This document shows positions 38,181 to 47,350 of a DNA stretch of 64,000 nucleotides, piece by piece. How positions within the stretch are numbered: the stretch's first letter is position 1; every line of letters starts with the position of its first letter. The stretch comes from Ruminococcus flavefaciens. Its GTDB lineage: Bacteria > Bacillota > Clostridia > Oscillospirales > Ruminococcaceae. Location: positions 34,019-98,018 of the forward strand of contig JAMPIL010000005.1 of assembly GCA_023662725.1 (NCBI GenBank), given 5' to 3'. A program made the translations under genes and the position numbers. The notes under the pieces are model-generated. The model was given only the letters and a program-made list of their open reading frames with translations. It did not search any database and had not been told where the DNA came from.

Positions 38181-38894
38181 TTACTTATTCTTGTTGACGA
38201 TGCGAGTTTCCTCAGAACCGTCCTCAAGATTTACATAGCGAACGAAAAGCGAAACCTTGTTATCCTCATTGAGGTTATTCCAGAGCATATTTGTAAACTC
38301 GTCGATTTCGCCTGAAATTCCGACCAGCTTAGGTTCGCCCTCAAAGCTTGGAAGCGGATTTCCGTCGCCCATGTAGGTGTGGATGAAGTGACCTTCGCCG
38401 TTTACCGGATTGTTGTAGGAGAAAGTATATCTCTGACATGAATCAGGGTTGCCGTTTGCGCTTTTGAGGATAGACATTGCGTAGTTGAAACCGCCTTCTT
38501 CAAAACGGAGAATGCCTGAAATTCGGGGAGTATAGTTCGGAGCGTCATCCTCAAATTCTCTTGTTCTGAGGGACTGCTCGAAAGTGAACTGTTTATCCAT
38601 AAGATCGTAGATAGTATCTGTCTGGTCGCCGTTTGTGACGATAAGCTTGTTTCCAAGAACTCTTACAGGAGCGTAGATGATGAGGTGCGGATCAGTGAGT
38701 TTGCTAGGATCGAAAGCTTCTGTACGGATGCCATTGCCCTCTTCCACAAAAACACGGTTGCGGCTGTTTTCGCTTCTTCCCATAATGAAGTAAGCTGTAA
38801 CAGCATATTTTCCGTTTTCAGATTTGCCGATAACGATTCCTCTTCCGGGATATGCGTTTGAATTAAGTTCCTTTGCGATATCAAGTTTGATCAT
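38181..38894 (-). CDS. purO: IMP cyclohydrolase, archaeal PurO type
   Basis: PurO closes the ring of FAICAR to give IMP. The protein is 237 residues from the ATG at 38894 (AAGGAG upstream) and has the family start NSNAYPGRGIVIGKSENGKY and the run GRSENSRNRVFV, which recall PF07826 IMP cyclohydrolases of archaea and some bacteria. The adjacent stand-alone AICAR transformylase lacks this activity, so the pairing makes biochemical sense. Assignment by motif memory, not by a search. Confidence 0.8.
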   Translation of the reverse strand: MIKLDIAKELNSNAYPGRGIVIGKSENGKYAVTAYFIMGRSENSRNRVFVEEGNGIRTEAFDPSKLTDPHLIIYAPVRVLGNKLIVTNGDQTDTIYDLMDKQFTFEQSLRTREFEDDAPNYTPRISGILRFEEGGFNYAMSILKSANGNPDSCQRYTFSYNNPVNGEGHFIHTYMGDGNPLPSFEGEPKLVGISGEIDEFTNMLWNNLNEDNKVSLFVRYVNLEDGSEETRIVNKNK

Positions 38895-38911
38895 AATTAA
38901 ATTACTCCTTT

Positions 38912-39472
38912 TCAGAAAATTAAAAATGTGCAAATGCAGTCCGCAATCACAATAACTGCGGTGACTGCTGCGATAATATTTAGAGTTTTTCGGTTTGGCT
39001 TAGAGAGTATCCAGTTGAAAAGCGGCTGAACGAGATACATGAAAATAGTTCCTCCAATACCGAATCTGAGCGAAGTGGATAACGCTATCCTCGCTTGAAA
39101 ATTATATTTATAGCGTTCATATGTCTGCCATGGCCAAGCTCCGGTTGCCGCCTCGAGTATGTAGCTGGCGATAAGCTCGATGAGAGTTGCCACAGCCATG
39201 CATCCCAGAAAAATAAGGACAGGTTTTATGATATTCAGCCATTTAACATCCTTTTTCTTCATGATCCAATTGAAACATCCAAGAAATGATAATGCTCCGA
39301 CTCCGTAAACGGGACAATATGGTCCGAAAAGAACTCCTCGATTTGTAAAACCCCAGCGATAAATGAACGTTTCAAGAACGACTTCATAACACCAGCCGAG
39401 TACGGCATACATCATAAAGCATAAAAACAACTTTTGGATATATTGTTTTTCTTTTATTACAGATATATTCAT
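38912..39472 (-). CDS. Putative ABC-transporter type IV / CmpB-like membrane protein
   Basis: A 186-residue membrane protein with about five hydrophobic segments. The conserved block GWCYEVVLETFIYRWGFTNR followed by GVLFGPYCPVYGVGAL is characteristic of PF06541 (putative ABC-transporter type IV), a widespread Firmicutes family of unknown transport role. It starts five bases before the purN end, tightly inside the operon. Confidence 0.82.
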   Translation of the reverse strand: MNISVIKEKQYIQKLFLCFMMYAVLGWCYEVVLETFIYRWGFTNRGVLFGPYCPVYGVGALSFLGCFNWIMKKKDVKWLNIIKPVLIFLGCMAVATLIELIASYILEAATGAWPWQTYERYKYNFQARIALSTSLRFGIGGTIFMYLVQPLFNWILSKPNRKTLNIIAAVTAVIVIADCICTFLIF

Positions 39473-39477
39473 GGGCT

Positions 39478-40104
39478 TTAATCCTTAATGTAGGCTTTTC
39501 CGTCAACAATGTCGATTTTGTCCTGACAGAAGAGTGACACGGCTTTGGGAAGAAGCTTCCATTCCACATTTTCCATAATGCGTTTTTGGAGAACTTCAGG
39601 CGTATCGTTTCTTTCAACAGCCACAGTTCCCTGAAGAATGATAGCTCCTGCATCTGCTTCTTCGTTTACGAAATGGATAGTTGCTCCCGAAACTTTAACG
39701 CCGTATTCAAGAGCTTTTTCGTGAACCTTAAGACCGTAATATCCTTCGCCGCAGAAAGACGGTATAAGCGCAGGATGAACGTTTATTATTTTATAGGCGT
39801 AGGCTTTTGTAACGCATTCGTCAAGAATGGTCATGAATCCTGCAAGAACTACAAGATCGGATTTTTCCTCGTTAAGAGCGTTCAGAATTGCTTTGCTGTA
39901 AGAAAGACTGTCGGAGTATTCTTTTCTTGGAATAACCCTTGTCGGGATATCATTATTTGCGGCCCTTTCAAGAGCGTAGACTCCGGCTTTGGAAGATATA
40001 ACGCAGGTTATTTTTCCGCCCTTGATAATGCCTGATTTTTCGGCGTCTATAAGGGCCTGCAAGTTTGTTCCGCCGCCTGAGACGAGTACGACTATATTTT
40101 TCAT
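39478..40104 (-). CDS. purN: Phosphoribosylglycinamide formyltransferase
   Basis: PurN transfers a formyl group from 10-formyl-THF to GAR. The 208-residue protein has the start MKNIVVLVSGGGTNLQALID and catalytic residues Asn and His in INVHPALIPSF and Asp in HFVNEEADAGAI. It starts ATG at 40104 behind AGGAGG. Confidence 0.97.
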   Translation of the reverse strand: MKNIVVLVSGGGTNLQALIDAEKSGIIKGGKITCVISSKAGVYALERAANNDIPTRVIPRKEYSDSLSYSKAILNALNEEKSDLVVLAGFMTILDECVTKAYAYKIINVHPALIPSFCGEGYYGLKVHEKALEYGVKVSGATIHFVNEEADAGAIILQGTVAVERNDTPEVLQKRIMENVEWKLLPKAVSLFCQDKIDIVDGKAYIKD

Positions 40105-40215
40105 GAGTTTTTGCCTCCTGTTATATTATGATTCAGTATTTTAAGGCAGCAACGCAAAAAGATTGTGCGGTGTTTTTTAAAACAGACGAGATTCCTAAGC
40201 GAGAGCCTCATTGCC

Positions 40216-40683
40216 TTACTTAGCAAGCACGATAACTGCCAGAACAGCGGCGATCACACCGCCGAAAACGATAAACCGGAAATAATCTCTTGAAAGCTCG
40301 TAGTCACGGTTTGCAAAATAGAAAAACATCGGGTCATCAGGAGTATAGCAGATAAGCTCTTCATCGCCTATTTCGTAGCGTTTCCGGCGGTCTTCAACGG
40401 TATATACCGAGGTGACTTCACGTCCGGTTTCGGTGATGTATTTCACAACTGGATAATATCCCTTTTTCTTTGCTCTGGAGGTGTGATACTCTACGATAGT
40501 GCCGTAGACAGCAACGCTTCCTGCAATCCTCCTGCGCACTTTTAAGATGTGATAAATAAAGATGACAAGCATGATCGCATAGATGAGGATAAGACCTTTT
40601 AGAAGTTCGCCTCTGCGGTAAGAAAAACCTACGATGAACATGGAGATGACAGCCCAGAGGATATCAATTTTTTCAACTTTCAT
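40216..40683 (-). CDS. DUF3592-like membrane protein
   Basis: A 155-residue protein with two N-terminal and one C-terminal membrane segment (KGLILIYAIMLVIFIYHIL, FIVFGGVIAAVLAVIVLA) and a cytoplasmic beta-rich middle (YGTIVEYHTSRAKKKGYYPV). The layout resembles DUF3592 family proteins. It lies between purM and purN with a weak ribosome site. Function unknown. Confidence 0.7.
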   Translation of the reverse strand: MKVEKIDILWAVISMFIVGFSYRRGELLKGLILIYAIMLVIFIYHILKVRRRIAGSVAVYGTIVEYHTSRAKKKGYYPVVKYITETGREVTSVYTVEDRRKRYEIGDEELICYTPDDPMFFYFANRDYELSRDYFRFIVFGGVIAAVLAVIVLAK

Positions 40684-40703
40684 AACAAAAACTTTCTTGA
40701 TAA

Positions 40704-40741
40704 TGGGATTCCAAAGATGGATTCAACCATTTGGAATCCCA
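40704..40741. other. Long hairpin between purM and the DUF3592 gene
   Basis: Arms TGGGATTCCAAA and TTGGAATCCCA, with an inner ATGG/CCAT stem, form a stable hairpin. Neither strand has a clear T-run, so processing or mRNA stabilisation is as likely as termination. Confidence 0.55.
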
Positions 40742-40766
40742 ATATTATTATGACTGCGGAGCTTTT

Positions 40767-41804
40767 TTATGCGAAGATTACTCCTTCTTCTGATTCAACA
40801 AGTTCGCCGAGTATATATGCGTCCTCTCCGGCAGCCTTGATTGCTGAAATTGCCTTGTCTGCGTCGTTTTTGTCAACTGCAACTATCATTCCGACACCCA
40901 TATTGAACGTATTGAACATATCTCTCTCCGGAATATTTCCGCTTCTTGCGATAAGATCGAAAATAGGAAGAACCTGAACGGCATTTCTCTCGATCTTTGC
41001 AGAAAGATTCTTTGGGAGAGATCTTGGAATGTTCTCATAGAATCCGCCGCCTGTGATGTGTGAGATCGACTTTACTGCAACGCTGTCGATAAGCTTCATA
41101 ATTGCCTTAACGTAAATTCTTGTAGGAGTGAGAAGTGTTTCGCCAAGAGTTGCTCCAAGATCATCAAAGTGCATAGCAAGATTGCTTTCGTTTACATCGA
41201 AAACCTTTCTTACAAGAGAGAAACCGTTTGAATGAACTCCGCTTGACTTGATTGCGATAAGAACGTCTCCGGCTTTCTGAGTATCGGGACGAAGAAGCTT
41301 ATCCTTATCAACAACTCCTACTGAGAATCCGGCGAGGTCGTATTCGTCCTCCGGCATAAGACCGGGATGCTCTGCCGTTTCACCGCCTATAAGAGCACAT
41401 TCCGACTGAACGCATCCTTCGGCTACACCGGAAACGATCTGAGCGATTTTTTCCGGAATATTTCTTCCGCAGGCAATGTAATCGAGGAAAAACTGGGGTT
41501 TTGCTCCGCAGCAGATGATGTCGTTAACGCACATTGCAACACAGTCGATACCAACGGTATCATGCTTGTCCATAATGAAAGCGATCTTGATCTTTGTACC
41601 AACGCCGTCTGTTCCTGAAACAAGAACCGGCTTGCTGATGCCTGTCATATCAAGTTCGAAAAGACCGCCGAATCCGCCGATTCCGGAAAGAGCGCCTTTA
41701 GTCATAGTGCGTGCGATGTGAGTTTTCATAAGCTCAACAGCCTTATAGCCGGCAGTAACGTCAACTCCGGCTTTTTTATAGCTTTCAGAAAAACTATTGT
41801 TCAT
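40767..41804 (-). CDS. purM: Phosphoribosylformylglycinamidine cyclo-ligase
   Basis: PurM closes the imidazole ring with ATP to give AIR. The 345-residue protein shows [28 protein letters not shown], and [13 protein letters not shown], and the tail DNAYILGEL-like region. ATG at 41804 follows AGGAC. It is downstream of purF by 125 nt on the same strand. Confidence 0.97.
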   Translation of the reverse strand: MNNSFSESYKKAGVDVTAGYKAVELMKTHIARTMTKGALSGIGGFGGLFELDMTGISKPVLVSGTDGVGTKIKIAFIMDKHDTVGIDCVAMCVNDIICCGAKPQFFLDYIACGRNIPEKIAQIVSGVAEGCVQSECALIGGETAEHPGLMPEDEYDLAGFSVGVVDKDKLLRPDTQKAGDVLIAIKSSGVHSNGFSLVRKVFDVNESNLAMHFDDLGATLGETLLTPTRIYVKAIMKLIDSVAVKSISHITGGGFYENIPRSLPKNLSAKIERNAVQVLPIFDLIARSGNIPERDMFNTFNMGVGMIVAVDKNDADKAISAIKAAGEDAYILGELVESEEGVIFA

Positions 41805-41929
41805 AATTAAAGTCCTCCGTTATTTTAAAATGAAAATGGAGAATTGCATTAAACCTTGCGGCAATACAATAATATAAACCGTAGCTTAATAAATTCTCCA
41901 TTCTTCTGATGATTATTCGTTTAACTGCA

Positions 41930-43354
41930 TTAAACCTTGCCGTTCCAGCAGTATGTACACAGCTTGCATTCGGGGATTCCGACTGCTTTTTCAGTACCCT
42001 CAAGAGTCTGGAATTCAAGCGAAGTAAGCTTCAGGCGGCGGCATATCTCATCTCTGAGTCTGCGGCCTCTTTCCGTGTCGGAGCTGCTGTATTCGGAAAT
42101 ATATTTTATTCCCTCTTCTCCCTCAAATTCGTTGATGATCTGACGTGCGATAAGCTCCAATTCGGATGTGCTTCTTGAGAAATTCAAGTATTTACAGCCG
42201 TACATAATAGGCGGACAGGCTGAACGCATATGAATTTCCTTTGCGCCGTGTTCGTAAAGGAACTCAACGGTTTCTCTCATCTGAGTTCCACGAACGATAC
42301 TGTCATCGACGAAGAGAAGTTTCTTTCCGTTGATAAGTTCGTGAACCGGGATGAGCTTCATTTTGGCTACCTGATTACGGATATTCTGATTTGTCGGCAT
42401 AAAGCTTCTCGGCCATGTAGGCGTATACTTGATGAAAGGACGTGCAAACGGGATTCCGCTTCTGTTGGCATAGCCGATAGCGTGAGGAGTTCCGGAATCC
42501 GGAATGCCGCAGATATAGTCAACATCAGGAAGTCTACCGGCTTTTATATCGTTTTCAGCCATGATTTCACCGTTGCGTGTTCTCATAACTTCAACGTTCA
42601 CGCCTTCGTAAACGGCATTCGGGTAGCCGTAATATGTCCAGAGGAAAGTGCATATCTTCATTTTGGAAGGATCGCCTGCACTGATAGTTTCACAGCTTTC
42701 AGCAGTTATTTCGACTATTTCTCCTGCCTCGAGCTCCTTATATGTTTCATAACCGAGTTTCTGGAATGCGAAGGATTCAGTTGAAAGGCAGTAGCCGTCG
42801 CTGCGTTTGCCTATAATAATAGGAAGTCTGCCGAATTGATCTCTTGCGGCAATAATACTTTTTTTAGTAAGGATTATAAGCGACATTGTTCCTTCAATTT
42901 TTTCCTGCGCATAGCGGATGCCATCTATGAAGGAATTTTTCTGAGCGATAAGAGCTCCGATAAGGTCGCCGGAGTTGATATTGCCGCTGCTCATAGCCTC
43001 GAAATTGAGACATCCGTTTTCAAGAAGCTCTTCGACAAGAGCGTCGGCATTACGGATTATTCCGACCGAGCAAACGGCATAAAGTCCGAGTTTGGAACGG
43101 ACAAGAATAGGCTGAGGATCAGTATCGCTGATACAGCCGATACAAAGGTTTCCCTTCATTTTCACAACATCGTTTTCAAATTTGGTTCTGAAAGGAGAAT
43201 TTTCAATGCTGTGGATATTTCTCTGAAAGCCGAGTTTATCGTTATAAGAGGTCATACCGCCTCGTCTTGTTCCGAGATGAGAGTGATAATCAGTTCCGAA
43301 GAAAACGTCTGTAACACAGTCGTTTTTGGAAGCTGCTCCAAAGAATCCGCCCAT
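41930..43354 (-). CDS. purF: Amidophosphoribosyltransferase (PurF) lacking the N-terminal catalytic Cys
   Basis: The first enzyme of purine synthesis, in two domains. The C-terminal phosphoribosyltransferase half is intact (PRPP loop KKLLFVDDSIVRGTQMRE). The N-terminal Ntn-glutaminase half starts MGGFFGAASKNDC, where canonical PurF has a Cys as mature residue 1 (CGVFGI). No Cys is nearby at the right place, so ammonia may come from free ammonium or another protein. The ATG is 3 bases after the purC stop with its ribosome site GGGAG in the end of purC. I recall similar Gly-Gly starts in other Ruminococcaceae, so it may be a subfamily. Confidence 0.93.
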   Translation of the reverse strand: MGGFFGAASKNDCVTDVFFGTDYHSHLGTRRGGMTSYNDKLGFQRNIHSIENSPFRTKFENDVVKMKGNLCIGCISDTDPQPILVRSKLGLYAVCSVGIIRNADALVEELLENGCLNFEAMSSGNINSGDLIGALIAQKNSFIDGIRYAQEKIEGTMSLIILTKKSIIAARDQFGRLPIIIGKRSDGYCLSTESFAFQKLGYETYKELEAGEIVEITAESCETISAGDPSKMKICTFLWTYYGYPNAVYEGVNVEVMRTRNGEIMAENDIKAGRLPDVDYICGIPDSGTPHAIGYANRSGIPFARPFIKYTPTWPRSFMPTNQNIRNQVAKMKLIPVHELINGKKLLFVDDSIVRGTQMRETVEFLYEHGAKEIHMRSACPPIMYGCKYLNFSRSTSELELIARQIINEFEGEEGIKYISEYSSSDTERGRRLRDEICRRLKLTSLEFQTLEGTEKAVGIPECKLCTYCWNGKV

Positions 43355-43357
43355 GTT

Positions 43358-44077
43358 TTATTCTCCCATAAGTCTCTTCATGATTTCCTGATAAGCTTCT
43401 TCAACACCGCCCATATCTCTGCGGAAACGGTCTTTATCGAGCTTTTCATGAGTTGTGCTGTCCCAGAAACGGCAGGTATCGGGTGAAATCTCGTCGGCAA
43501 GAATGATAGTGCCGTCAGCAGTTCTGCCGAATTCGATTTTGAAGTCGATAAGGTCGATATTAAGCTTCTTGAAGAAGTTTACCATAAATTCGTTTACCTT
43601 GAAAGCGTACTTGCTTATAGTGTCGATTTCTTCCTTGGTTGCAAGACCAAGAGCGAGAGCGTAGTAATCGTTTATAAAAGGATCGCCGAGATCGTCGTTT
43701 TTGTAGCTGAATTCGAGGATAGGGGTGAGGAGTTTTGTTCCTTCTTCAACTCCCATTCTCTTAGAGAAGCTGCCTGCGGCAACGTTTCTGATGATAACCT
43801 CAAGAGGAACGATAGAAACTTTCTTAACGATCGTTTCACGGTCGCTTATCTCTTCAACAAGATGAGTAGGAACGCCTTCCTTTTCGAGCATACCGAACAT
43901 ATAGTTTGTCATTTTGTTGTTGATAACGCCCTTGCCGGAGATAGTTCCTTTCTTTTCGCCGTTGAAAGCAGTAGCGTCGTCCTTGTAGTCAACAATAACG
44001 TAATCGGGGTTGTTTGTTGAATAAACCTTCTTAGCTTTGCCCTCGTAGAGCTGTTCCTGTTTAACAATGTTTTCCAT
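43358..44077 (-). CDS. purC: SAICAR synthase
   Basis: PurC adds aspartate to CAIR. The 239-residue protein has [37 protein letters not shown] and the metal/substrate region [15 protein letters not shown]. The ATG follows AAGGAGG. It is followed three bases later by purF. Confidence 0.97.
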   Translation of the reverse strand: MENIVKQEQLYEGKAKKVYSTNNPDYVIVDYKDDATAFNGEKKGTISGKGVINNKMTNYMFGMLEKEGVPTHLVEEISDRETIVKKVSIVPLEVIIRNVAAGSFSKRMGVEEGTKLLTPILEFSYKNDDLGDPFINDYYALALGLATKEEIDTISKYAFKVNEFMVNFFKKLNIDLIDFKIEFGRTADGTIILADEISPDTCRFWDSTTHEKLDKDRFRRDMGGVEEAYQEIMKRLMGE

Positions 44078-44142
44078 TTTTAAAATTCCTCCTTGAGAAT
44101 TATGTGAATATATGCGAGCCTGTATTACAGGCAGGTTAGCGG

Positions 44143-44343
44143 TTAATCTTCGTTGATTTCGTTTATATCGTCGATAACAACGTTTCCGTTTTTATCGAGA
44201 AGAGGAGTGAGCCCCGGAGCTGAACCGCCGACAGTATTAAGATAATTTACTCCTGTAACGGTATCAACAATGATCTGTAATGCTCCCATTCCTAAATTTT
44301 GACTTTCCTTAACGATAAAACGCTTTTTCTTTTTCTCAAACAT
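44143..44343 (-). CDS. DUF6440 family small protein
   Basis: A 66-residue protein starting ATG at 44343 inside the end of purE (8-base overlap), behind GGAGGAG. It has a basic start ([11 protein letters not shown]), then [15 protein letters not shown] and [13 protein letters not shown], the usual pattern of the DUF6440 family. Function unknown. Longer readings from upstream in this frame run through purE and are artefacts. Confidence 0.8.
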   Translation of the reverse strand: MFEKKKKRFIVKESQNLGMGALQIIVDTVTGVNYLNTVGGSAPGLTPLLDKNGNVVIDDINEINED

Positions 44344-44836
44344 TTGCGATCTCCTCCTGAAGCTTTGCGTCTTTTTCACGAACGCCGTCAGCCATTTTCT
44401 GCTTCTCGCCGGCAAGCTTCTGAGCAAGCTCTTCGTCGGAAATTGCGAGCATCTGAACGGCAAGAACTGCCGCATTTTTTGCTCCGTTTATTCCGACTGT
44501 AGCGACCGGAACTCCTGGAGGCATCATGACTGTAGCAAGAAGAGCGTCCATGCCCTCGAGAGCGGCAGACTTCATAGGAATTCCGATAACAGGAAGAGTT
44601 GTGTGTCCGGCAACGACTCCTGCAAGGTGAGCCGCCATTCCTGCGGCGCAGATGATAACCCCGAAACCGTTTGCCTTAGCGTTTGAAGCAAATTCAGATG
44701 CTTCTGCGGGAGTTCTGTGAGCGCTCATTACACGGCATTCAAATTCAACGCCGTATTTTTTCAGTTCAGTAAGAGCTGATTTAACAACCGGGAAGTCACT
44801 GTCGCTTCCCATGATAACTGCAACTTTTTTTGACAT
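44336..44836 (-). CDS. purE: N5-carboxyaminoimidazole ribonucleotide mutase
   Basis: PurE moves the carboxylate of N5-CAIR to give CAIR. The protein is 166 residues from ATG 44836 (behind GGAG) with VAVIMGSDSDFPVV, the His-bearing MSAHRTPAEASEF and GIPMKSAALEGMDALL. No purK was seen in the window. It is the first recognised enzyme gene of the cluster. Confidence 0.97.
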   Translation of the reverse strand: MSKKVAVIMGSDSDFPVVKSALTELKKYGVEFECRVMSAHRTPAEASEFASNAKANGFGVIICAAGMAAHLAGVVAGHTTLPVIGIPMKSAALEGMDALLATVMMPPGVPVATVGINGAKNAAVLAVQMLAISDEELAQKLAGEKQKMADGVREKDAKLQEEIANV

Positions 44837-44872
44837 ATTATTTATCTCCAATCTGTTTAATATTTAATTTTA

Positions 44873-45973
44873 TCAAAATGGTTCAGAATACTGAAAATCT
44901 ATATCGTTTCCTGATAAATTGCCGTAATTATCCGTTTCTGATTCAGTTTTCGGATAATTTGGCTGGCTCAGAAGAAAGCTTCCCGAAACTGCTGTCAAAT
45001 CGTTTAAAGAGCTTCCGCTGAATTCAATGATAGCCTTGTAATTATCCTTAAAGGTTTTCGTTTTTCCGTTTTCATCGGTATAAGTTATTATTACTCCTGC
45101 CGTTACGGAAACTGCGTAATGCGGAGCAACATCGTCGGATTTGACGGAATAAAGAAAAACATTCGGAATTGATATAAGTCTTTTTGAAACAATACTTTTA
45201 TCTTCCGGAAAAAGCGTTGTAAAAACGGGTTTGCCGTCGGTTCTTACGTCCGAGATAGACTCGCCGTTTCCTGTAATAGCAAATTCGATGTATTTTTCAG
45301 AGGTATGGCAGATCTGTTCGAGCATATCGGGAGTAAACTTTGAAAGAAGCGACTGACTGTAGATGTTAAGGGTGAAATCGCAGTCAAGAGCCGAACCTGA
45401 AAGTTCTGCGCCGATAAGAGTAAAACCGGAGCTTCCGATAGAATACTGGTAGGTTCCGTTTTCGTTTTTAAAAGTCGTTTCATCGCTGCTGAAAACTGCG
45501 CTGTTCCATGAATGAGAGAATATCGGAGAGAAATTTTCATCATATATCACACATGAATTATCAGCTGCCGGGGTTGCGCAATAATAGACGAATCCGCCAT
45601 AGCTCCGACGTGAGATATCGCTGTAGATCATAGGAACAACAACGTTTCCTTCGTAATCGATACATCCCGTAAGCAAATTTCCGTCAAGCATTTTCGAGGC
45701 AATACAGAGATTCTTGCCGGTGAAGCTGAGACTGAGCCATTCCGGCGCAACGATAATTCTTTCGCTGCTGTCAATAATGCCGTAAAGACCGCTGCTGTCT
45801 TGAAAAATTTTATTGCCGAGGATATCGCCGTCAAGCTTTTTCACGATATCCGTCTGAGAGTTTCCGTTTCCGGTGCTGCCGCCGGTTTCCGAATAAAACC
45901 TCGTTATGGCGACAACAAGCAGCAGGATAGCTACAAACAGTGCAGAAACCACGAATCTCATACGTTTATTCAA
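44873..45973 (-). CDS. Membrane-anchored WG/beta-repeat-like protein
   Basis: A 366-residue protein with an N-terminal signal anchor (VVSALFVAILLLVVAI) followed by an extracellular part rich in beta strands, with repeats such as GLYGIIDSSERIIVAPEW and TGCIDYEGNVVVPMIYSD that resemble WG repeats. It starts TTG at 45973 behind GGGAGG (an ATG at 45961 is in frame too). It precedes purE by 37 nt and may be the first gene read with it. Function unknown. Confidence 0.7.
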   Translation of the reverse strand: MNKRMRFVVSALFVAILLLVVAITRFYSETGGSTGNGNSQTDIVKKLDGDILGNKIFQDSSGLYGIIDSSERIIVAPEWLSLSFTGKNLCIASKMLDGNLLTGCIDYEGNVVVPMIYSDISRRSYGGFVYYCATPAADNSCVIYDENFSPIFSHSWNSAVFSSDETTFKNENGTYQYSIGSSGFTLIGAELSGSALDCDFTLNIYSQSLLSKFTPDMLEQICHTSEKYIEFAITGNGESISDVRTDGKPVFTTLFPEDKSIVSKRLISIPNVFLYSVKSDDVAPHYAVSVTAGVIITYTDENGKTKTFKDNYKAIIEFSGSSLNDLTAVSGSFLLSQPNYPKTESETDNYGNLSGNDIDFQYSEPF

Positions 45974-46015
45974 AGCGTCCGCACCTCCCTGAGAGTTTGT
46001 CTGGACAGGAAATTT

Positions 46016-47011
46016 TTATTTGCCGGAAGAAGTATCTTCATTCTTGTTTTCCTGTTTTCCGTCACGGTAGATATCGTCTGTTTCTCTTGCGATATAGATA
46101 GGACGCTTCTTTGTTTCAAGATAGGTTTTGGCAAGATACTGTCCGAGAATACCTGTGCAGAAAAGCTGGAGTCCGCTTAAAAGGAAGATAACGCAGATAG
46201 TTGTCGGATATCCGGCAACGTCCTCGCCGAATGCTATCGTTTTGATAACCGTGATTATCATAAGAATAAATGCTATGATGCAGCTTATTATTCCGAGAAG
46301 AGAGGAAACTGCAAGCGGAGCTGTTGAAAATGCCATGATTCCCTCAAGAGAGTATTTGAAAAGTCCCCAGAACGACCATGAACTTGTTCCGGCTGGTCTT
46401 TCAACATTTTCGTATTCAATATATCGTGTTTTGAATCCTACCCAGCTGAAAATTCCCTTTGAAAAACGATTGTATTCGCTCATATCGAGAATGGCGTCAA
46501 CCATTTGTCTTGACATAAAGCGGAAATCCTGAGCTCCGTCAACGATCTCAGTCTGAGAGATCTTATTCATTATTTTATAGAATTTTCTTGCAAACCACGA
46601 GCGTACCTTTGATTCACCCTTTCTGCTTACACGTCTTGTCGTAGCACAGTCGAACTCGCCGTTTCTCACATAGCTGTACATCTGCGGAAGGAATGACGGC
46701 GGATGCTGAAGATCTGCGTCCATAACGACGATATAATCTCCCTTGGCATTTTTCAGTCCGGCATACATACCTGATTCCTTGCCGAAATTTCTTGAAAACG
46801 AAATATATCTTACTCTTTTATCCTTATCGGCAAGAGAACGGAATATTTCAAGCGTTTTATCCTTTGAACCGTCGTCGATGAAAAGATATTCAAAAGTAAG
46901 CTCGGGATAGTCTTTAGACATCTGACCGGTCACTTTTGTTATCTCTTCATAAAACATGGGAAGAACCTCCTGCTCGTTATAGCAGGGAACAACTATTGAA
47001 ACAAGTTTCAC
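46016..47011 (-). CDS. Family 2 glycosyltransferase, DPM1/GtrB-like
   Basis: A 331-residue enzyme with GT2 domain (SIVVPCYNEQEVLPMFYEE, metal site VMDADLQHPP) and two C-terminal membrane segments (AVSSLLGIISCIIAFILMI, VIFLLSGLQLFCTGILGQYL). Such enzymes transfer a sugar from a nucleotide to polyprenyl phosphate; the GtrA flippase at 20494 would be a typical partner. The start is GTG at 47011 behind AAAGGAGG. Confidence 0.93.
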   Translation of the reverse strand: MKLVSIVVPCYNEQEVLPMFYEEITKVTGQMSKDYPELTFEYLFIDDGSKDKTLEIFRSLADKDKRVRYISFSRNFGKESGMYAGLKNAKGDYIVVMDADLQHPPSFLPQMYSYVRNGEFDCATTRRVSRKGESKVRSWFARKFYKIMNKISQTEIVDGAQDFRFMSRQMVDAILDMSEYNRFSKGIFSWVGFKTRYIEYENVERPAGTSSWSFWGLFKYSLEGIMAFSTAPLAVSSLLGIISCIIAFILMIITVIKTIAFGEDVAGYPTTICVIFLLSGLQLFCTGILGQYLAKTYLETKKRPIYIARETDDIYRDGKQENKNEDTSSGK

Positions 47012-47079
47012 GAAGAAGCCTCCTTTAATTTTATATACTCTATAAATTATCTGATAATATCAATATCAATACACTATTA

Positions 47080-47108
47080 ATAATACTACAAATTCAGATA
47101 TATTGCAA
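47080..47108 (-). promoter_or_regulatory. Putative promoter for the glycosyltransferase gene
   Basis: On the minus strand TTGCAA (47108-47103) and TATTAT (47085-47080) are 17 bp apart, about 69 bp before the GTG. Confidence 0.6.
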
Positions 47109-47241
47109 GAGGTAAATGAACGAATTTATAATTTTTTACGGTTATGTAAAATATTTCCGCCGGAATGTATATCGGAGTATCAATATATTACAAAATAACG
47201 GTATTGATTTTGTGTGATTTCACATATCTTTATAAAAAATA

Positions 47242-47270
47242 TAGACAAGTTCTGAAAAATGGTTTATAAT
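47242..47270 (+). promoter_or_regulatory. Promoter of rsmD-coaD
   Basis: TAGACA at 47242-47247 and TATAAT at 47265-47270, 17 bp apart; one mismatch in the -35. Confidence 0.75.
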
Positions 47271-47350
47271 AGTAAGCAAAGCTATGCTTGGAAAATCAAC
47301 CATGAACCGTCGGCATGGAGCCTGCGGATCTACAGGAGAAGAGTATTTAT

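Larger units (their letters stand above)
47012..47350. other. Divergent intergenic region, glycosyltransferase / rsmD
   Basis: This 339-bp AT-rich gap holds two promoters (47080-47108 on the minus strand, 47242-47270 on the plus strand) and the rsmD leader, which has small palindromic pieces near 47310-47330. No gene was found in it. Confidence 0.6.

Noticed and set aside
44836-44872. Possible purine riboswitch before purE
   Set aside because: The gap is only 36 nt, too short for an aptamer, and none was recognised before the upstream gene either.
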